Numbered from the stretch's first letter, positions 7,910-16,579 are shown. The stretch is DNA of 64,000 nucleotides from Mucilaginibacter sabulilitoris (GCF_034262375.1 NZ_CP139558.1:2108001-2172000); one strand, 5' to 3'. The notes: a model not told the origin generated them from the sequence alone. Program-made: numbers and translations.

Positions 7910-8491
7910 TCACTTGATTTCCTTGCTAATGGTTTCCACATGTTGCAGATGCTTTTTGAGAACGGGTAATGTCTTATCGATAAAGGTCAGCAGATCGGGG
8001 TCTTTTACCTTTGAGCGTGCATCCTCAAATTCTTTTACATCTTTCTGGTGATCTTTCAGCATGGCCTCGATATAAGCCTTATCAAAATCCTTCCCGGATT
8101 TTTCGCTTAGATCTGCTTTAAGTTTTTGTTCATCTTCTCCAGGTGCGGCCGGTAACGTTATATTCTTGGAGGTTGCCAGGGCTTTGAGCTCATCATTGGC
8201 TTTGGAATGGTCGGCAACCATCATCGCGCCAAATGATTTGACCCTGGCATCTTTGGATTTTTCCTGAGCCAGCTGCCCCAGTTCTACTTCGGCCATACCG
8301 CCATTGGCTGCCTTTACCGCAAATTGGCTGTCTTCTTCAGCGGTTGAAGAAGCTACCTTGCTTGATCCACTATCAATTTTAGCAGTGTTGACACTATCTG
8401 CAGCCGCCGTACTGTCTTTGGTTGTCGGGCCGGAACAACCGGAACCTACCCATATCAGGGCTAGTCCCATAAAAGGAAAGAACTTTTTCAT
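7910..8491 (-). CDS. DUF4142 family lipoprotein
   Basis: 193 residues, complete. The N-terminus is a lipoprotein signal (MKKFFPFMGLALIWVGSGC, lipidated Cys 19). It is followed by a Ser/Thr/Asp-rich linker to about residue 50 and then the DUF4142 helical domain: FAVKAANGGMAEVELGQLA, SFGAMMVADHSKANDELKAL, and the closing TLPVLKKHLQHVETI. DUF4142 is a ferritin-like four-helix fold with unknown function, frequent in Bacteroidota stress clusters. It faces away from cinA (8673) with a 180-nt divergent spacer. A fragment of a second DUF4142 gene is at 10450-10602. Confidence 0.85.
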   Translation of the reverse strand: MKKFFPFMGLALIWVGSGCSGPTTKDSTAAADSVNTAKIDSGSSKVASSTAEEDSQFAVKAANGGMAEVELGQLAQEKSKDARVKSFGAMMVADHSKANDELKALATSKNITLPAAPGEDEQKLKADLSEKSGKDFDKAYIEAMLKDHQKDVKEFEDARSKVKDPDLLTFIDKTLPVLKKHLQHVETISKEIK

Positions 8492-8672
8492 AAGCTTAGT
8501 TTGGTATTGTTGGTTGTATGTTATGTGTACAACAGCCTTATGTTAATTTGGTTGTGATAAAAATCATTTTGGATAGAACTGCAAAGGTTTCTCCGGTAAA
8601 CAAAAAGGAACAGGGGCTGTTTACTACAATGTGCCGGAACGGATGAAACCCTGTTATAAATAACGCCAACAA

Positions 8673-9155
8673 ATGGAGAACCTGACAGCCTTATTAAATG
8701 AATGCGCAGAACAGCTCGCCGGGCGGAAGCTCACACTTGCCTTCGCCGAAAGCGCGACCGGGGGAAAGCTATCCTACGCTTTTTCCCAAACAGTTTATGC
8801 GGGTGAGATACTGAAAGGTGGCCTGGTTTGTTACGATGCCTGCTTAAAAGAAGATATCCTGGGGATCGATAAAGAAATGATCGAAACTTTTACACCCGAA
8901 TCCGAAGAGATCACCCGTGAAATGGCGATCAAGCTAAAAAAAATCATGGACGCTGATATAATTGTGGCTGTTACCGGTCTGACCACCGAAGGCGGTAGTG
9001 AAGCGCCGGGAAAACCTGTGGGTACCATGTTTTACTGCGTTTATTTTGAAGGTCAGACCCATGACCGGAAGAAGATATTTACCGGCACGCCGGCAGAGAT
9101 CGTCGACCTGACCATTGAACAGGTAGCCAAAACGATCCTGCAAATCCTGAACTGA
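8673..9155 (+). CDS. CinA C-terminal-domain family protein (nicotinamide-nucleotide amidohydrolase)
   Basis: 160 residues, a stand-alone CinA-C/PncC domain. Motifs: AFAESATGGKLSYAFSQ with the catalytic Ser of ESATGG, a GGLVCYDACLKEDILGI segment holding the Tyr/Lys partners, VAVTGLTTEGGSEAPGKPVG near residue 110, and FYCVYFEG. PncC deamidates NMN to nicotinate mononucleotide in the pyridine nucleotide cycle; cytoplasmic. The usual GxAGPxGGS loop reads GLTTEGGS, so activity may differ from PncC. It lies 20 nt upstream of the NRAMP-like gene and probably forms an operon with it. A truncated relative is at 2405-2605. Confidence 0.82.
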   Translation: MENLTALLNECAEQLAGRKLTLAFAESATGGKLSYAFSQTVYAGEILKGGLVCYDACLKEDILGIDKEMIETFTPESEEITREMAIKLKKIMDADIIVAVTGLTTEGGSEAPGKPVGTMFYCVYFEGQTHDRKKIFTGTPAEIVDLTIEQVAKTILQILN

Positions 9156-9175
9156 TCACTATAAATACAGAACTC

Positions 9176-10453
9176 TTGACGAAAACAAAAAATACCAAAC
9201 AGAAGAAACGTTCGCCACTGGTTAAATTTCTGCGCGTACTCGGTCCGGGTCTGGTGACCGGCGCCAGCGATGACGATCCATCCGGTATTGTGACCTATTC
9301 CCAGGCAGGGGCACAATTTGGTTTACAAACACTTTGGACAGCACTGATCACTTTCCCGCTGATGGCTGCTGTGCAAGGCATGTGCGCCCGCATCGGTCTG
9401 GTCACTTCACAGGGTCTAACCGTGACTTTGAGAGAACATTACCCCAAATGGATATTGTATGGAGTCCTGCTCTTTACCTTCCCTGCTATAACGCTTAATA
9501 TTGGTGCGGATATTCAGGGCATGGGCGCCGTAGGTCATATGCTCTATCCCAGGATTCCGGCTCCGGTGTACAGCGTGATCCTGACTGCTATCCTGATGTA
9601 TATTATCATCCGTTTTCCTTATCAGAAGATTGCAGCTATCCTCAAATGGCTGTGTCTGTCTCTGCTTTTGTATATCATCGTACCCTTCCTGGTTAAACAG
9701 GATTGGCTGCAGGTTGCCAAACATACTTTTATACCGACTATAAAAATGGACAAGGATTTTCTGTCTATACTGGTAGCGATCCTCGGAACTACGATTTCTC
9801 CGTATCTTTTCTTCTGGCAAACAACCATGGAGGCCGAAGATCTGGCGCATGGTCAAAAGAGTTATATCGTCAACAATACGGTGCTCAGCAATATGAAGAT
9901 CGATGTCAATTCGGGAATGCTGCTCTCCAACCTGGTCATGTTCTTTATGATCCTGACCACGGGAAGTGTGCTGTTCTCCGGAGGCGTTCACAAGATCGAT
10001 ACCGTAGATCAGGCTGCCAAAGCGTTACAGCCACTGGCGGGTAACCTGACCTATGCCATTTTCGCCCTGGGTGTTTTAGGTACAGGTATGCTGGCTATAC
10101 CGGTACTCGCGGGGGCACAATCCTATATGCTGGCTGAAACCCTGGGCTGGAAAGCTGGCTTAGATAAAAAGTTCGGCCAGGCCAAATCATTCTATGTATC
10201 GATCATCGTATCCCTGCTGGTAGGCCTTTCGCTTGATTTCTTCAAGGTCAGTCCGGTAAAAACTTTATTATATACCGCAATTGTCTATGGACTTACAGCT
10301 CCTGTCCTGATCGCTATGCTGCTACATATCGGCAATAATAAAAAGATCATGAAGGAGCATACCAATTCCAGGCTTTCCAATACCCTGGGTATAATGACTC
10401 TGCTTTTAATGACTGCGGCTGCTGCTGCATTGATCTATTTTCTAATTGTATGA
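9176..10453 (+). CDS. NRAMP-related divalent metal transporter
   Basis: 425 residues with about 11 membrane helices. The start is probably TTG 9176; no ATG fits nearby. Helix 1 carries GPGLVTGASDDDPSGIVTYS, which replaces the canonical DPGN of NRAMPs by DPSG. Helix 6 has GTTISPYLFFWQTTMEAEDL instead of the metal-ligating A-x-x-MPH sequence. Loss of the Met suggests the NRAMP-related magnesium transporter (NRMT) type rather than Mn/Fe transport, which is inference from motif changes only. The fold and the length are otherwise normal. It follows cinA and its stop overlaps (ATGA) a fragment of a DUF4142 gene. Confidence 0.78.
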   Translation: MTKTKNTKQKKRSPLVKFLRVLGPGLVTGASDDDPSGIVTYSQAGAQFGLQTLWTALITFPLMAAVQGMCARIGLVTSQGLTVTLREHYPKWILYGVLLFTFPAITLNIGADIQGMGAVGHMLYPRIPAPVYSVILTAILMYIIIRFPYQKIAAILKWLCLSLLLYIIVPFLVKQDWLQVAKHTFIPTIKMDKDFLSILVAILGTTISPYLFFWQTTMEAEDLAHGQKSYIVNNTVLSNMKIDVNSGMLLSNLVMFFMILTTGSVLFSGGVHKIDTVDQAAKALQPLAGNLTYAIFALGVLGTGMLAIPVLAGAQSYMLAETLGWKAGLDKKFGQAKSFYVSIIVSLLVGLSLDFFKVSPVKTLLYTAIVYGLTAPVLIAMLLHIGNNKKIMKEHTNSRLSNTLGIMTLLLMTAAAAALIYFLIV

Positions 10454-10602
10454 CTAAGTCACTAAGTGAGCATATATATAGCCAAAACCAAAAACCTTAC
10501 ACTGCCTGCCAGGATGCAGAACTTAAAGCCTTTGCAGCTAAAACAGCGCCGGTCGTTGAAATGCACCTGAACGAGATTAAGAAGATCAATCAAGGATTGT
10601 AA
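10450..10602 (+). pseudogene. DUF4142 C-terminal fragment
   Basis: ATG at 10450 overlaps the stop of the NRAMP-like gene. The 50 codons end with DAELKAFAAKTAPVVEMHLN and EIKKINQGL, the closing motif of DUF4142 proteins (compare TLPVLKKHLQHVETI in the intact gene at 7910). The signal peptide and the first two thirds of the domain are missing, so it is a remnant created by deletion. Whether the ATGA overlap lets it be translated is open. Confidence 0.55.
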
Positions 10603-10699
10603 TAATTGTGTTGTGTAGTAGTTTTCCTGGAAGGCCGCTTACGAAGAGGCTTTCTGGTGAATTGGGAACAGCTTGGAAAATTCATCTTTATTTAGTTAC

Positions 10700-11359
10700 A
10701 TGAAAAAACATACGTTCTTTTATCGTAATGGATTGAGCCTGGTCTTCCTGACATTATTTTTGGTGACATTGGTGGCGCAGACTTTGACCGGCTGGAAAAC
10801 GCATAATCAGGAATTACAGGATGAACATACGCTAACCCTTGATTTTCGCACTTACCTGGGCACGGGGCACTTTATATCTGCAACGTTTAAGAACTTTCAA
10901 AGCGAATTTTTACAAACGGCCTTATATGTTTTGCTCACAGTATCTTAAGGCAACAGGACTCCGCCGAATCTAAGTCTCGCTGAAACAGAAGAAGTAGATC
11001 GCGAACCCGGGCGCCGGGCAGATGCACCAGGCTTTGTAAAAAAGGGAGGATGGTTGCTCAAGCTTTATAGTCATTCTCTATCATTGACATTCTTTATACT
11101 TTTTTTTTATTAGCTGGGGGGGGGACATTTATATGGTAGTCGGCTTGATCACAATGCCGAACAATTGATCAAAGGTCTTCCACAGGTGAACCTGATGCAT
11201 TATTTTCTCCAGCCTAACTTTTGGTTTGAAACTTTTCAGAACTGGAAAAGCGAGTTTCTGTTCGTATTGTCCATTGTCGTTTTGACTATTTTTCTGCGTC
11301 AGAAAGCCTCACCAGAATCTAAGCCAGTAGATGCGTCCCATCTGGAAACTGGAAAATGA
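10700..11359 (+). pseudogene. DUF6766 family membrane protein, frameshifted second copy
   Basis: The first half from ATG 10700 reads KKHTFFYRNGLSLVFLTLF, TGWKTHNQELQDEHT, NFQSEFLQTALYVLLTVS then stop. The middle continues in other frames (DSAESKS, AETEEVDRE, PGFVKKGGWLLKLYSHSLS). The last frame (11165-11359) has NFWFETFQNWKSEF and VLTIFLRQKASPESKPVDAS. It aligns end to end with the intact copy at 2618-3295. One break lies at a run of nine G (about 11117-11125) and another near 10945, so homopolymer errors could explain part of it. As given it cannot make the full protein. Confidence 0.75.
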
Positions 11360-12226
11360 TTTACGTTTTACTATTATAAAATATAGTTTATGAAATTCTA
11401 TGTGTTATGATTCAGGATTTGCCTGATTAACATATATGCTTGGGAGAGGTGGCAGCCCATTGCACTACCTTCGCCTATTATACTTAAAGTTTCGATGAAA
11501 ATAAGGCCTATGGTCAATCCCCAACAGGCATTTAGGCATAAGATTGGAGAAAGCTTTCGGCCGTCGAGATCAGCACAAGGCACGATATAACATTCGGCCT
11601 TGCAGGCGATTTTTCCACTGGTCTGAACGGCCACCGAACCATTGTTAATCAAGATCCAATTTGCGGGCGGCATTCAGGCAGGCATTCTTGTAAAGAGAAA
11701 TATCTGTAGGCGGCTAAGCAAGCCGGCGACCTGTCGAATGGTCATTCTCAAACTTTGATAGATCATTATCAAATTTCTGAGGAGGCACAATACTTGGTCT
11801 GTATTTGATCCTACATTTCCAATAAAGTATCCTGATCAATGCAAATGGCGATGGAACGATAGCCTCCTCCTTCGGGCGGTAGTTTACAAATTTGCTTAGG
11901 CTGTTTTTGACAACGAAGCGACAATCACCAGCTTAAATAGCGACTTTCTTTAAATTTTTATATGATACGTTTTCGCGATCTACTTCAGATTGAACTTAGT
12001 CGCCAATTTAAATCGAATTCTCGTTGATTTGATATCGCATCCGAACGCGATTGTACAGTGTCCATATTAAATATAACTAATTTATAAAGCAAATGGCCAT
12101 ATTATGATGAGCCATCTTATTGGCATAACTCTTATCTGCATTTTGGAAGTTTACATCCCGCATCTTACTTAACCGCCTCGCCTTCAAATACCCAAAACAA
12201 TATCTTTTTTTTGCTGTTGTAAATCG
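11360..12226. other. Long stretch without a recognisable gene, 867 nt
   Basis: A minus-strand frame at 11398-11673 (91 codons, Cys-rich) is open, but I recognise no family and its composition is unconvincing. The rest carries stops in all frames. It may hold further eroded genes of the island. The last 150 nt, AT-rich, probably hold the promoter of the receiver gene at 12227. Confidence 0.4.
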
Positions 12227-12628
12227 ATGAGCTATATTGAACCTGAACATATTTTAATTATCGATGATGATGAGATCAACAACTTTATTGCCGAACGGCT
12301 CATTAAAAGGGTATCAAAAGATACCAGAATCACAATTTGCCGCAATGGTCATGATGCGTTGGTACAGTTATCGACGATTCAAGAAAAAGAAGGTATTTGG
12401 CCGAAGTTTATATTTCTTGACCTGACGATGAGCGTCATGGACGGGTGGGAATTTCTAGAGTCATATAGGAAGCTGAATGAAGATCAAACTAATGACACCC
12501 GGGTAGTTATCGTAACTTCTTCCGTGTTCAGGCATGACATGGATAGGGCGCGTGAACATCCGGTTGAAAGTGAATATATTATCAAGCCGCTTACCTCGGA
12601 GCGTCTGTTTAAACTCTTTGCCACTTAG
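12227..12628 (+). CDS. Single-domain response regulator (CheY-like receiver)
   Basis: 133 residues consisting of one receiver domain and nothing else. The acidic pocket is IIDDDEINNFI, the phospho-acceptor Asp sits in FIFLDLTMSVMDGWEFL, the switch Ser/Thr in VIVTSSV and the conserved Lys in EYIIKPLTSERLF. All residues needed for phosphorylation are present. The insert between helix 2 and strand 3 is long (IQEKEGIWPK), typical of Bacteroidota stand-alone receivers that work with hybrid kinases. No kinase is adjacent; the nearest is at 16937-18673. It stands alone among decayed genes. Confidence 0.88.
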   Translation: MSYIEPEHILIIDDDEINNFIAERLIKRVSKDTRITICRNGHDALVQLSTIQEKEGIWPKFIFLDLTMSVMDGWEFLESYRKLNEDQTNDTRVVIVTSSVFRHDMDRAREHPVESEYIIKPLTSERLFKLFAT

Positions 12629-12648
12629 GTTAGTTATTGTCGGAAAAA

Positions 12649-12671
12649 CTCCCGGATAACCGCACCGGGAG
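12649..12671 (+). terminator. Hairpin after the receiver gene
   Basis: CTCCCGG and CCGGGAG form a perfect 7-bp stem with a 9-nt loop, 21 nt after the stop of the receiver gene. No T-run follows, so termination is only likely. Confidence 0.4.
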
Positions 12672-12807
12672 ATTCCCTACTTTAATTTAACAATTATGAC
12701 AGCATTGAATACGAGTGAGTAATTTTTTAAGTTGCAAATAAAAATGGCCTTTACTATAAAAGGCAAAAACAATCCTGACAATCAACACGGATAAATCTTA
12801 TTTTAAT

Positions 12808-13162
12808 ATGAATGATCTCGCCCTGCAAGTAGTCCTAAAAAATGCGATCAGGACCGCGGACTATTATCAGAACGTCTTAGGATTTGAACTGCTCAGCTTT
12901 TTTCCTCTAAGATCACCCGTGTCTATGTCATCCTGAAACGCAATGGCTATCCCATCCATTTTGGCGGCGCGATAAGACACCCCCTGCATTACAACCGAGA
13001 CCTGCGCTCCGGCACGCCGATTTTTTGATCTGGGTATCCGAGATCGAAGCCTGTTACCAGGAAGTCACCGCTAGAGGGGTTAAAATAGGCCAGGAGATCA
13101 CCCAACGCCCGCGGGTCATCATCGAAGACTGCGACGGTCACTGGCTGCACGTTTGCGATTAA
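12808..13162 (+). pseudogene. VOC (glyoxalase/bleomycin-resistance fold) protein, frameshifted
   Basis: ATG 12808 opens MNDLALQVVLKNAIRTADYY and QNVLGFELLSFF, a VOC-type first module. After a shift near 12900 the next frame reads RVYVILKRNGYPIHFGGAI, and a further shift gives LIWVSEIEACYQEVTARGVK ending IEDCDGHWLHVCD and TAA 13162. The Dxx-N-x-L and final ExDGH metal-site pattern are typical of the VOC superfamily. All parts of a protein of about 117 residues are there in three frames. The substrate of the ancestor is unknown. Confidence 0.65.
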
Positions 13163-13267
13163 CGCGTTTTCTTTTGCTGGTAAGCCTTTTGAAGCGCGCT
13201 TTCCTTTTTTCAAGTTTCTGCATTTTTCTCCTGAATTTCTTTGGCTATTCAAATGCCGAACAGTCTT

Positions 13268-13351
13268 TCAAGTCACCTTGGTCGGCTTGTAAAAGTCCTC
13301 AAATGATATCGGCTCATTGATATAGCCCGCTCCGGTTTTCTTTTTTACCAT
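13268..13351 (-). CDS. Possible tiny or broken gene on the minus strand
   Basis: ATG 13351 reads MVKKKTGAGYINEPISFEDF then YKPTKVT and stops. Beyond the stop other frames remain Lys/Arg/Glu-rich to about 13160 (for example AKEIQEKNAE), which suggests a longer protein of about 60 residues broken by an indel. Unrecognised; it is convergent with the VOC remnant and divergent from the small gene at 13458. Confidence 0.25.
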   Translation of the reverse strand: MVKKKTGAGYINEPISFEDFYKPTKVT

Positions 13352-13457
13352 GATTAACGCAAAACAAGGAGGGGGTGTCCAATATTTCAATAGCAGTTTG
13401 CTAAAACTTCGGGTTGTAAAATTTGTTAACTTATTATTAAAACAAATATATCGACCT

Positions 13458-13619
13458 ATGAGCATCAGAGGAAGTAAAGTGGAAAGGAATTCCGTATCGA
13501 ATCAGCCCCACGAAATCAAATACGAAGCGCACAAAGAAGGCGTAAGCCAAAAAGAGATCAAAGGCGCCAAAAAATCAGCCGGCAACCAGCGCAGGAACAT
13601 AGAAAAGAAAGTGAAATAA
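13458..13619 (+). CDS. Small basic protein, DUF3606-like
   Basis: 53 codons from ATG 13458 (longer upstream frames lack support). The C-terminal part, EIKYEAHKEGVSQKEIKGAK then SAGNQRRNIEKKVK, resembles DUF3606 (ExxYWxxKxGVSxEELxxAVxxVG). Such proteins are small, basic and of unknown function, frequent in stress clusters. It overlaps the next gene by one base (TAATG), which indicates translational coupling. Confidence 0.5.
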   Translation: MSIRGSKVERNSVSNQPHEIKYEAHKEGVSQKEIKGAKKSAGNQRRNIEKKVK

Positions 13620-13840
13620 TGAGCCGTGCATTTGTGAAAGAAAGCGATGCTGACCAGCTCAAAGATGTAGCAGCTAACATGGCTTCGCTGCTCTTTTTTT
13701 TGAAACGTGAGAGTGGTGGCCCGATACACGAACTGCACACTCGCTTCAGCGATGAACGTCAAAAAGAAGTCCATGAAATGAGCGACGGACTCGGCTATAT
13801 GCTTAATGATGATGGTCAATGGCAGGTGGTATTAGATTAG
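13619..13840 (+). CDS. Conserved small hypothetical protein, 73 aa
   Basis: Starts MSRAFVKESDADQLKDVAAN, with later ESGGPIHELHTRF and EVHEMSDGLGYMLNDDGQW. The opening MSRAFVKExD is shared with GreA-like elongation factors of this phylum, but the rest is not a GreA domain. No signal peptide or membrane segment. It is coupled to the upstream DUF3606-like gene by TAATG and is followed 6 nt later by the acidic ORF. Role unknown. Confidence 0.6.
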   Translation: MSRAFVKESDADQLKDVAANMASLLFFLKRESGGPIHELHTRFSDERQKEVHEMSDGLGYMLNDDGQWQVVLD

Positions 13841-13846
13841 ACAATC

Positions 13847-14038
13847 ATGAACGAACAGAAAAAGCCAAAGGAGCAAACCGATGAGCTCGGCAGTGATCTG
13901 GAAACAGGTGAGGAAGTCAATGCTACTATTGAACAGCAGGGCGATGATGCCGCAGCCGGCATACCGCGCGACACCGATGCGGCCAGCCACGAGCAAGAAA
14001 AAAATGACGATAACCAGGAACTGCAAGGCGCGCCTTAA
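13847..14038 (+). CDS. Small acidic, probably disordered protein, 63 aa
   Basis: 63 codons rich in Glu, Asp, Gln and Asn (MNEQKKPKEQTDELGSDLET at the start; ending NDDNQELQGAP). No hydrophobic core, so it is expected to be disordered. It is third in the tight run 13458-14038 and is followed by a terminator. I do not know its function; similar acidic ORFs occur beside stress genes in this family. Confidence 0.45.
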   Translation: MNEQKKPKEQTDELGSDLETGEEVNATIEQQGDDAAAGIPRDTDAASHEQEKNDDNQELQGAP

Positions 14039-14121
14039 ATCCCTGTCTGATCTGGTAAAAGCCATGTCGGAAAGACCAAGCTTGCTCAATGCAAGCAGTT
14101 TTTCGTAGTGCTGTGGTTTTT

Positions 14122-14148
14122 GCCGGCCTGGTTTACCGGGCGGTTTTT
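14122..14148 (+). terminator. Rho-independent terminator after the small-gene run
   Basis: CCGGCCTGG and CCGGGCGG can pair with one bulged base around a TTTA loop, followed by TTTTT. It lies between the small genes (end 14038) and the CDF gene (14167). Confidence 0.6.
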
Positions 14149-14166
14149 ATAGCGTGTAATTGATTT

Positions 14167-15060
14167 ATGCCAGCATCCAAAACCCCGATCTATACTGCAC
14201 TGGCCGCTAACCTGGCCATTGCCGCCATCAAGCTGGCCGCAGCCGCCTTTACTGGCAGCTCTGCTATGGTCTCAGAAGGTGTGCACTCGCTGGTTGATAC
14301 CAGTAACGAGGTGTTGTTACTCCTGGGTTTAAAGCGAAGCCAGCGGCCGCCGGATGAACAGCGCCCGTTCGGTTACGGCAAGGAACTCTATTTCTGGGCT
14401 TTTATCGTCTCCTTATTATTTTTTCTGTTGGGCGGCATCGTTTCGATCTATGAGGGCATCGATCACCTTCGGCATCCTGAATCGGCCCGGCATCTGGTCT
14501 GGAACTATGCCGTATTGGGTGCTGCTTTGATATTCGACGGCATTTCATTTATCACCGCCCTCAAAGAATTCAACCGCCAGCGCGGCGCAACGCCGTTCTG
14601 GCAGGCCGTGAAACGCAGTAAAGACCCGTCGACTTTCGTGGTATTGTTTGAAGATGCGGCCGATGTGATCGGCCTGCTGATAGCCTTTACGGGTATTTTG
14701 CTGAGCCAGCTGCTGGCCAACACGCTGATCGACGGCATGGCCTCGCTGCTGATCGGCTTGCTACTCACACTCGTGGCGATCTTACTGGTTCGCGAAAGCC
14801 GCAGCTTACTTATGGGCGAAACTGCCGACCCGGCGGAACTTAAAGCGATCAGAGAACTCCTGGAAAAAGAAGCCGCCATTCAGCAGATCAAAGAAACGCG
14901 TTCCATGCATCTCGGCCCGGAAGAGATCATATTGCTGTTGCGCATAAAATTTGAACCCGAAAAAAACGTCGATCAAGCCGCTAACGAGATCAAACGCCTT
15001 CGGACGCGCTTACAAATGGCTTATCCGCATTACCGGCAGGTATTTATTGAACCTGTTTAA
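14167..15060 (+). CDS. Cation diffusion facilitator (CDF) family metal exporter
   Basis: 297 residues, full-length. Six membrane helices and a cytoplasmic C-terminal domain (from about residue 210). The metal site is given by SEGVHSLVDTSNE in helix 2 (HxxxD) and FEDAADVIGLLIA in helix 5 (xDxxD/ExxxD). The N-terminus lacks a His-rich loop, and the QRPPDEQRPFGYGKELYFWA segment between helices 2 and 3 marks the YdfM/MMT1 type. Such proteins expel Zn, Fe, Mn or related cations by proton antiport at the inner membrane; substrate not deducible. It is one of the few intact genes in the island. Confidence 0.88.
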   Translation: MPASKTPIYTALAANLAIAAIKLAAAAFTGSSAMVSEGVHSLVDTSNEVLLLLGLKRSQRPPDEQRPFGYGKELYFWAFIVSLLFFLLGGIVSIYEGIDHLRHPESARHLVWNYAVLGAALIFDGISFITALKEFNRQRGATPFWQAVKRSKDPSTFVVLFEDAADVIGLLIAFTGILLSQLLANTLIDGMASLLIGLLLTLVAILLVRESRSLLMGETADPAELKAIRELLEKEAAIQQIKETRSMHLGPEEIILLLRIKFEPEKNVDQAANEIKRLRTRLQMAYPHYRQVFIEPV

Positions 15061-15127
15061 TGAAACATTATGAAAAAACACTCATTGTCATACATTATTA
15101 ACTACTATAACAGATCATTCCGAAAAA

Positions 15128-16112
15128 ATGAAAAAATACATATATAGCGTACTGGCAGTTATCGTCCTGCTTGCTGCGTGTAAAAAGGAGAATTCAAATA
15201 AATCATCAAACCCATCAGGGAAGTTGAACCACGTGACATCAATGTTGGTTTTGCTCATCAACTGGAGTTTTTAATGTCGTAAATAAGTTAAAAATAAATC
15301 GTATTGGAACGACGGCAACAATTGATTCTTCGCTGAAAAATGTGGTCGATGTCATATATGTTGATGTTTATGATGCAAGTGGAAATTCTATCATTACAAC
15401 AAAGCAATTGCCGTCAGATGCAACAAATTTCGGAAAAGTTTCATTTTCGCTGCCTGCAGGGAATTACACCGTAGTGTTTGCAGGTTTGACATTCAGTAAC
15501 GCGGGACAATTGTCTAATCTAAATTTGCTGTACTCGAGAGTTATTTCCGGCGGTAATTATGATTCATATTGAAGATGCCTTCTTTAAAAAAATAAATCTG
15601 ACCTTAGGATCGTCAGGTACTTTTCAAAACCAAAATGTAGACCTGGATAGGATGGTATCCGAAATTACAGTAAATATAGAGGATGCTATACCTCAAAATG
15701 TAAAATTTCTATGCGTACAAATATCTGATGATAATTTCCAAGGCCGTTTGCCCAACCATTACAGATATTTAATGTTTTAAGCGGAGCGCCTGTTATGGCC
15801 AATAATTTTGGCACTATAGGGATTTTTACACCTCCTACCGTGCCGGTAAAAACAGGCGTTAAGAATATGCAGTTCAGTAGGTTTATGCTCGATACCAATA
15901 GGACGTTTGCAATCAGGCTACTTGCTGTAAATACACTTCAGGCAAGCAATTATAACGGATATGGCTTTGCCGGCGACTTCAACATTCAAACCGGGCGCCA
16001 GACTTTGGTATCAGGTCAATTATTTGGAGGTGCTCGTCTTCCGTCTGGCAACGGTTTCCATGTAAGTATAAACCCCACATGGGATACGAAGACGAACAAT
16101 ATATCATTTTAA
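15128..16112 (+). pseudogene. Fimbrillin/FimB-Mfa2-like lipoprotein, several frameshifts
   Basis: ATG 15128 gives a lipoprotein signal (MKKYIYSVLAVIVLLAACKK, lipid Cys 18). The first frame ends near 15275; the next starts about 15282 with VDVIYVDVYDASGNSIITTK and LPAGNYTVVFAGL. A third (15559) reads INLTLGSSGTFQNQNVDLDR, MVSEITVNIEDAIPQNV, and the fourth (15795 onward) ends FHVSINPTWDTKTNNISF. The NxxLxRMVSxIxxxIxDAIP block is typical of FimB/Mfa2-like cell-surface proteins of Bacteroidota. The four pieces make one protein of about 320 residues, so the gene is broken rather than composed of small genes. Confidence 0.65.
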
Positions 16113-16294
16113 CCGTTCTGATATAAGAATGGTAAAAATGAATGTGATGTTGTTGATTTATCGTTGATATTTCGCAATGAAGAGTTTTACAGCTAATGTC
16201 AAGTGACGACCATACCTAGATAGTAGATTTGTTTTAACGAAATTTGATAAAGTAATCAATCGTTTAATGCTGAAAATCGATTTTGTAGCATTAA

Positions 16295-16579
16295 ATGATT
16301 GATTTAGCATCGTTATTTATTTTAGGTACAGAAAAAAATAACTGTGAAGTCCAGCTTGTTTTAATGTCCGGAGAGTTAAACTACCCCCAACTATATATCG
16401 AGTATTTACAAACTCATACGCTTACGAACAAGTTTTTTGATATATCTTTCGTAAGATTGCATACCAACTCTGGTACCATTGTGTTTATGAGAAAAAGTGA
16501 TGGGCAGGTTTATAAATGCAAATTCATTATCAAGCAACATACAAGAGATGCTGGCTTTGATATTACCTTAGTCTTATAG
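16295..16579 (+). CDS. Hypothetical protein, 94 aa
   Basis: An ATG-started frame (MIDLASLFILGTEKNNCEVQ, ending GFDITLVL) with alternating hydrophobic residues suggestive of beta strands. No known motif. It stands alone after the fimbrillin-like pseudogene, AT-rich like its surroundings, with nothing to indicate function. It may be a remnant. Confidence 0.3.
   Translation: MIDLASLFILGTEKNNCEVQLVLMSGELNYPQLYIEYLQTHTLTNKFFDISFVRLHTNSGTIVFMRKSDGQVYKCKFIIKQHTRDAGFDITLVL

Noticed and set aside
9416..9991. Minus-strand ORF of 191 codons
   Set aside because: Shadow of the NRAMP-like gene; His/Gln/Asp-rich antisense translation without motifs.
11398..11673. Minus-strand ORF of 91 codons, Cys-rich
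   Set aside because: No family, no conserved neighbours, and the area seems eroded; not enough to call a gene.
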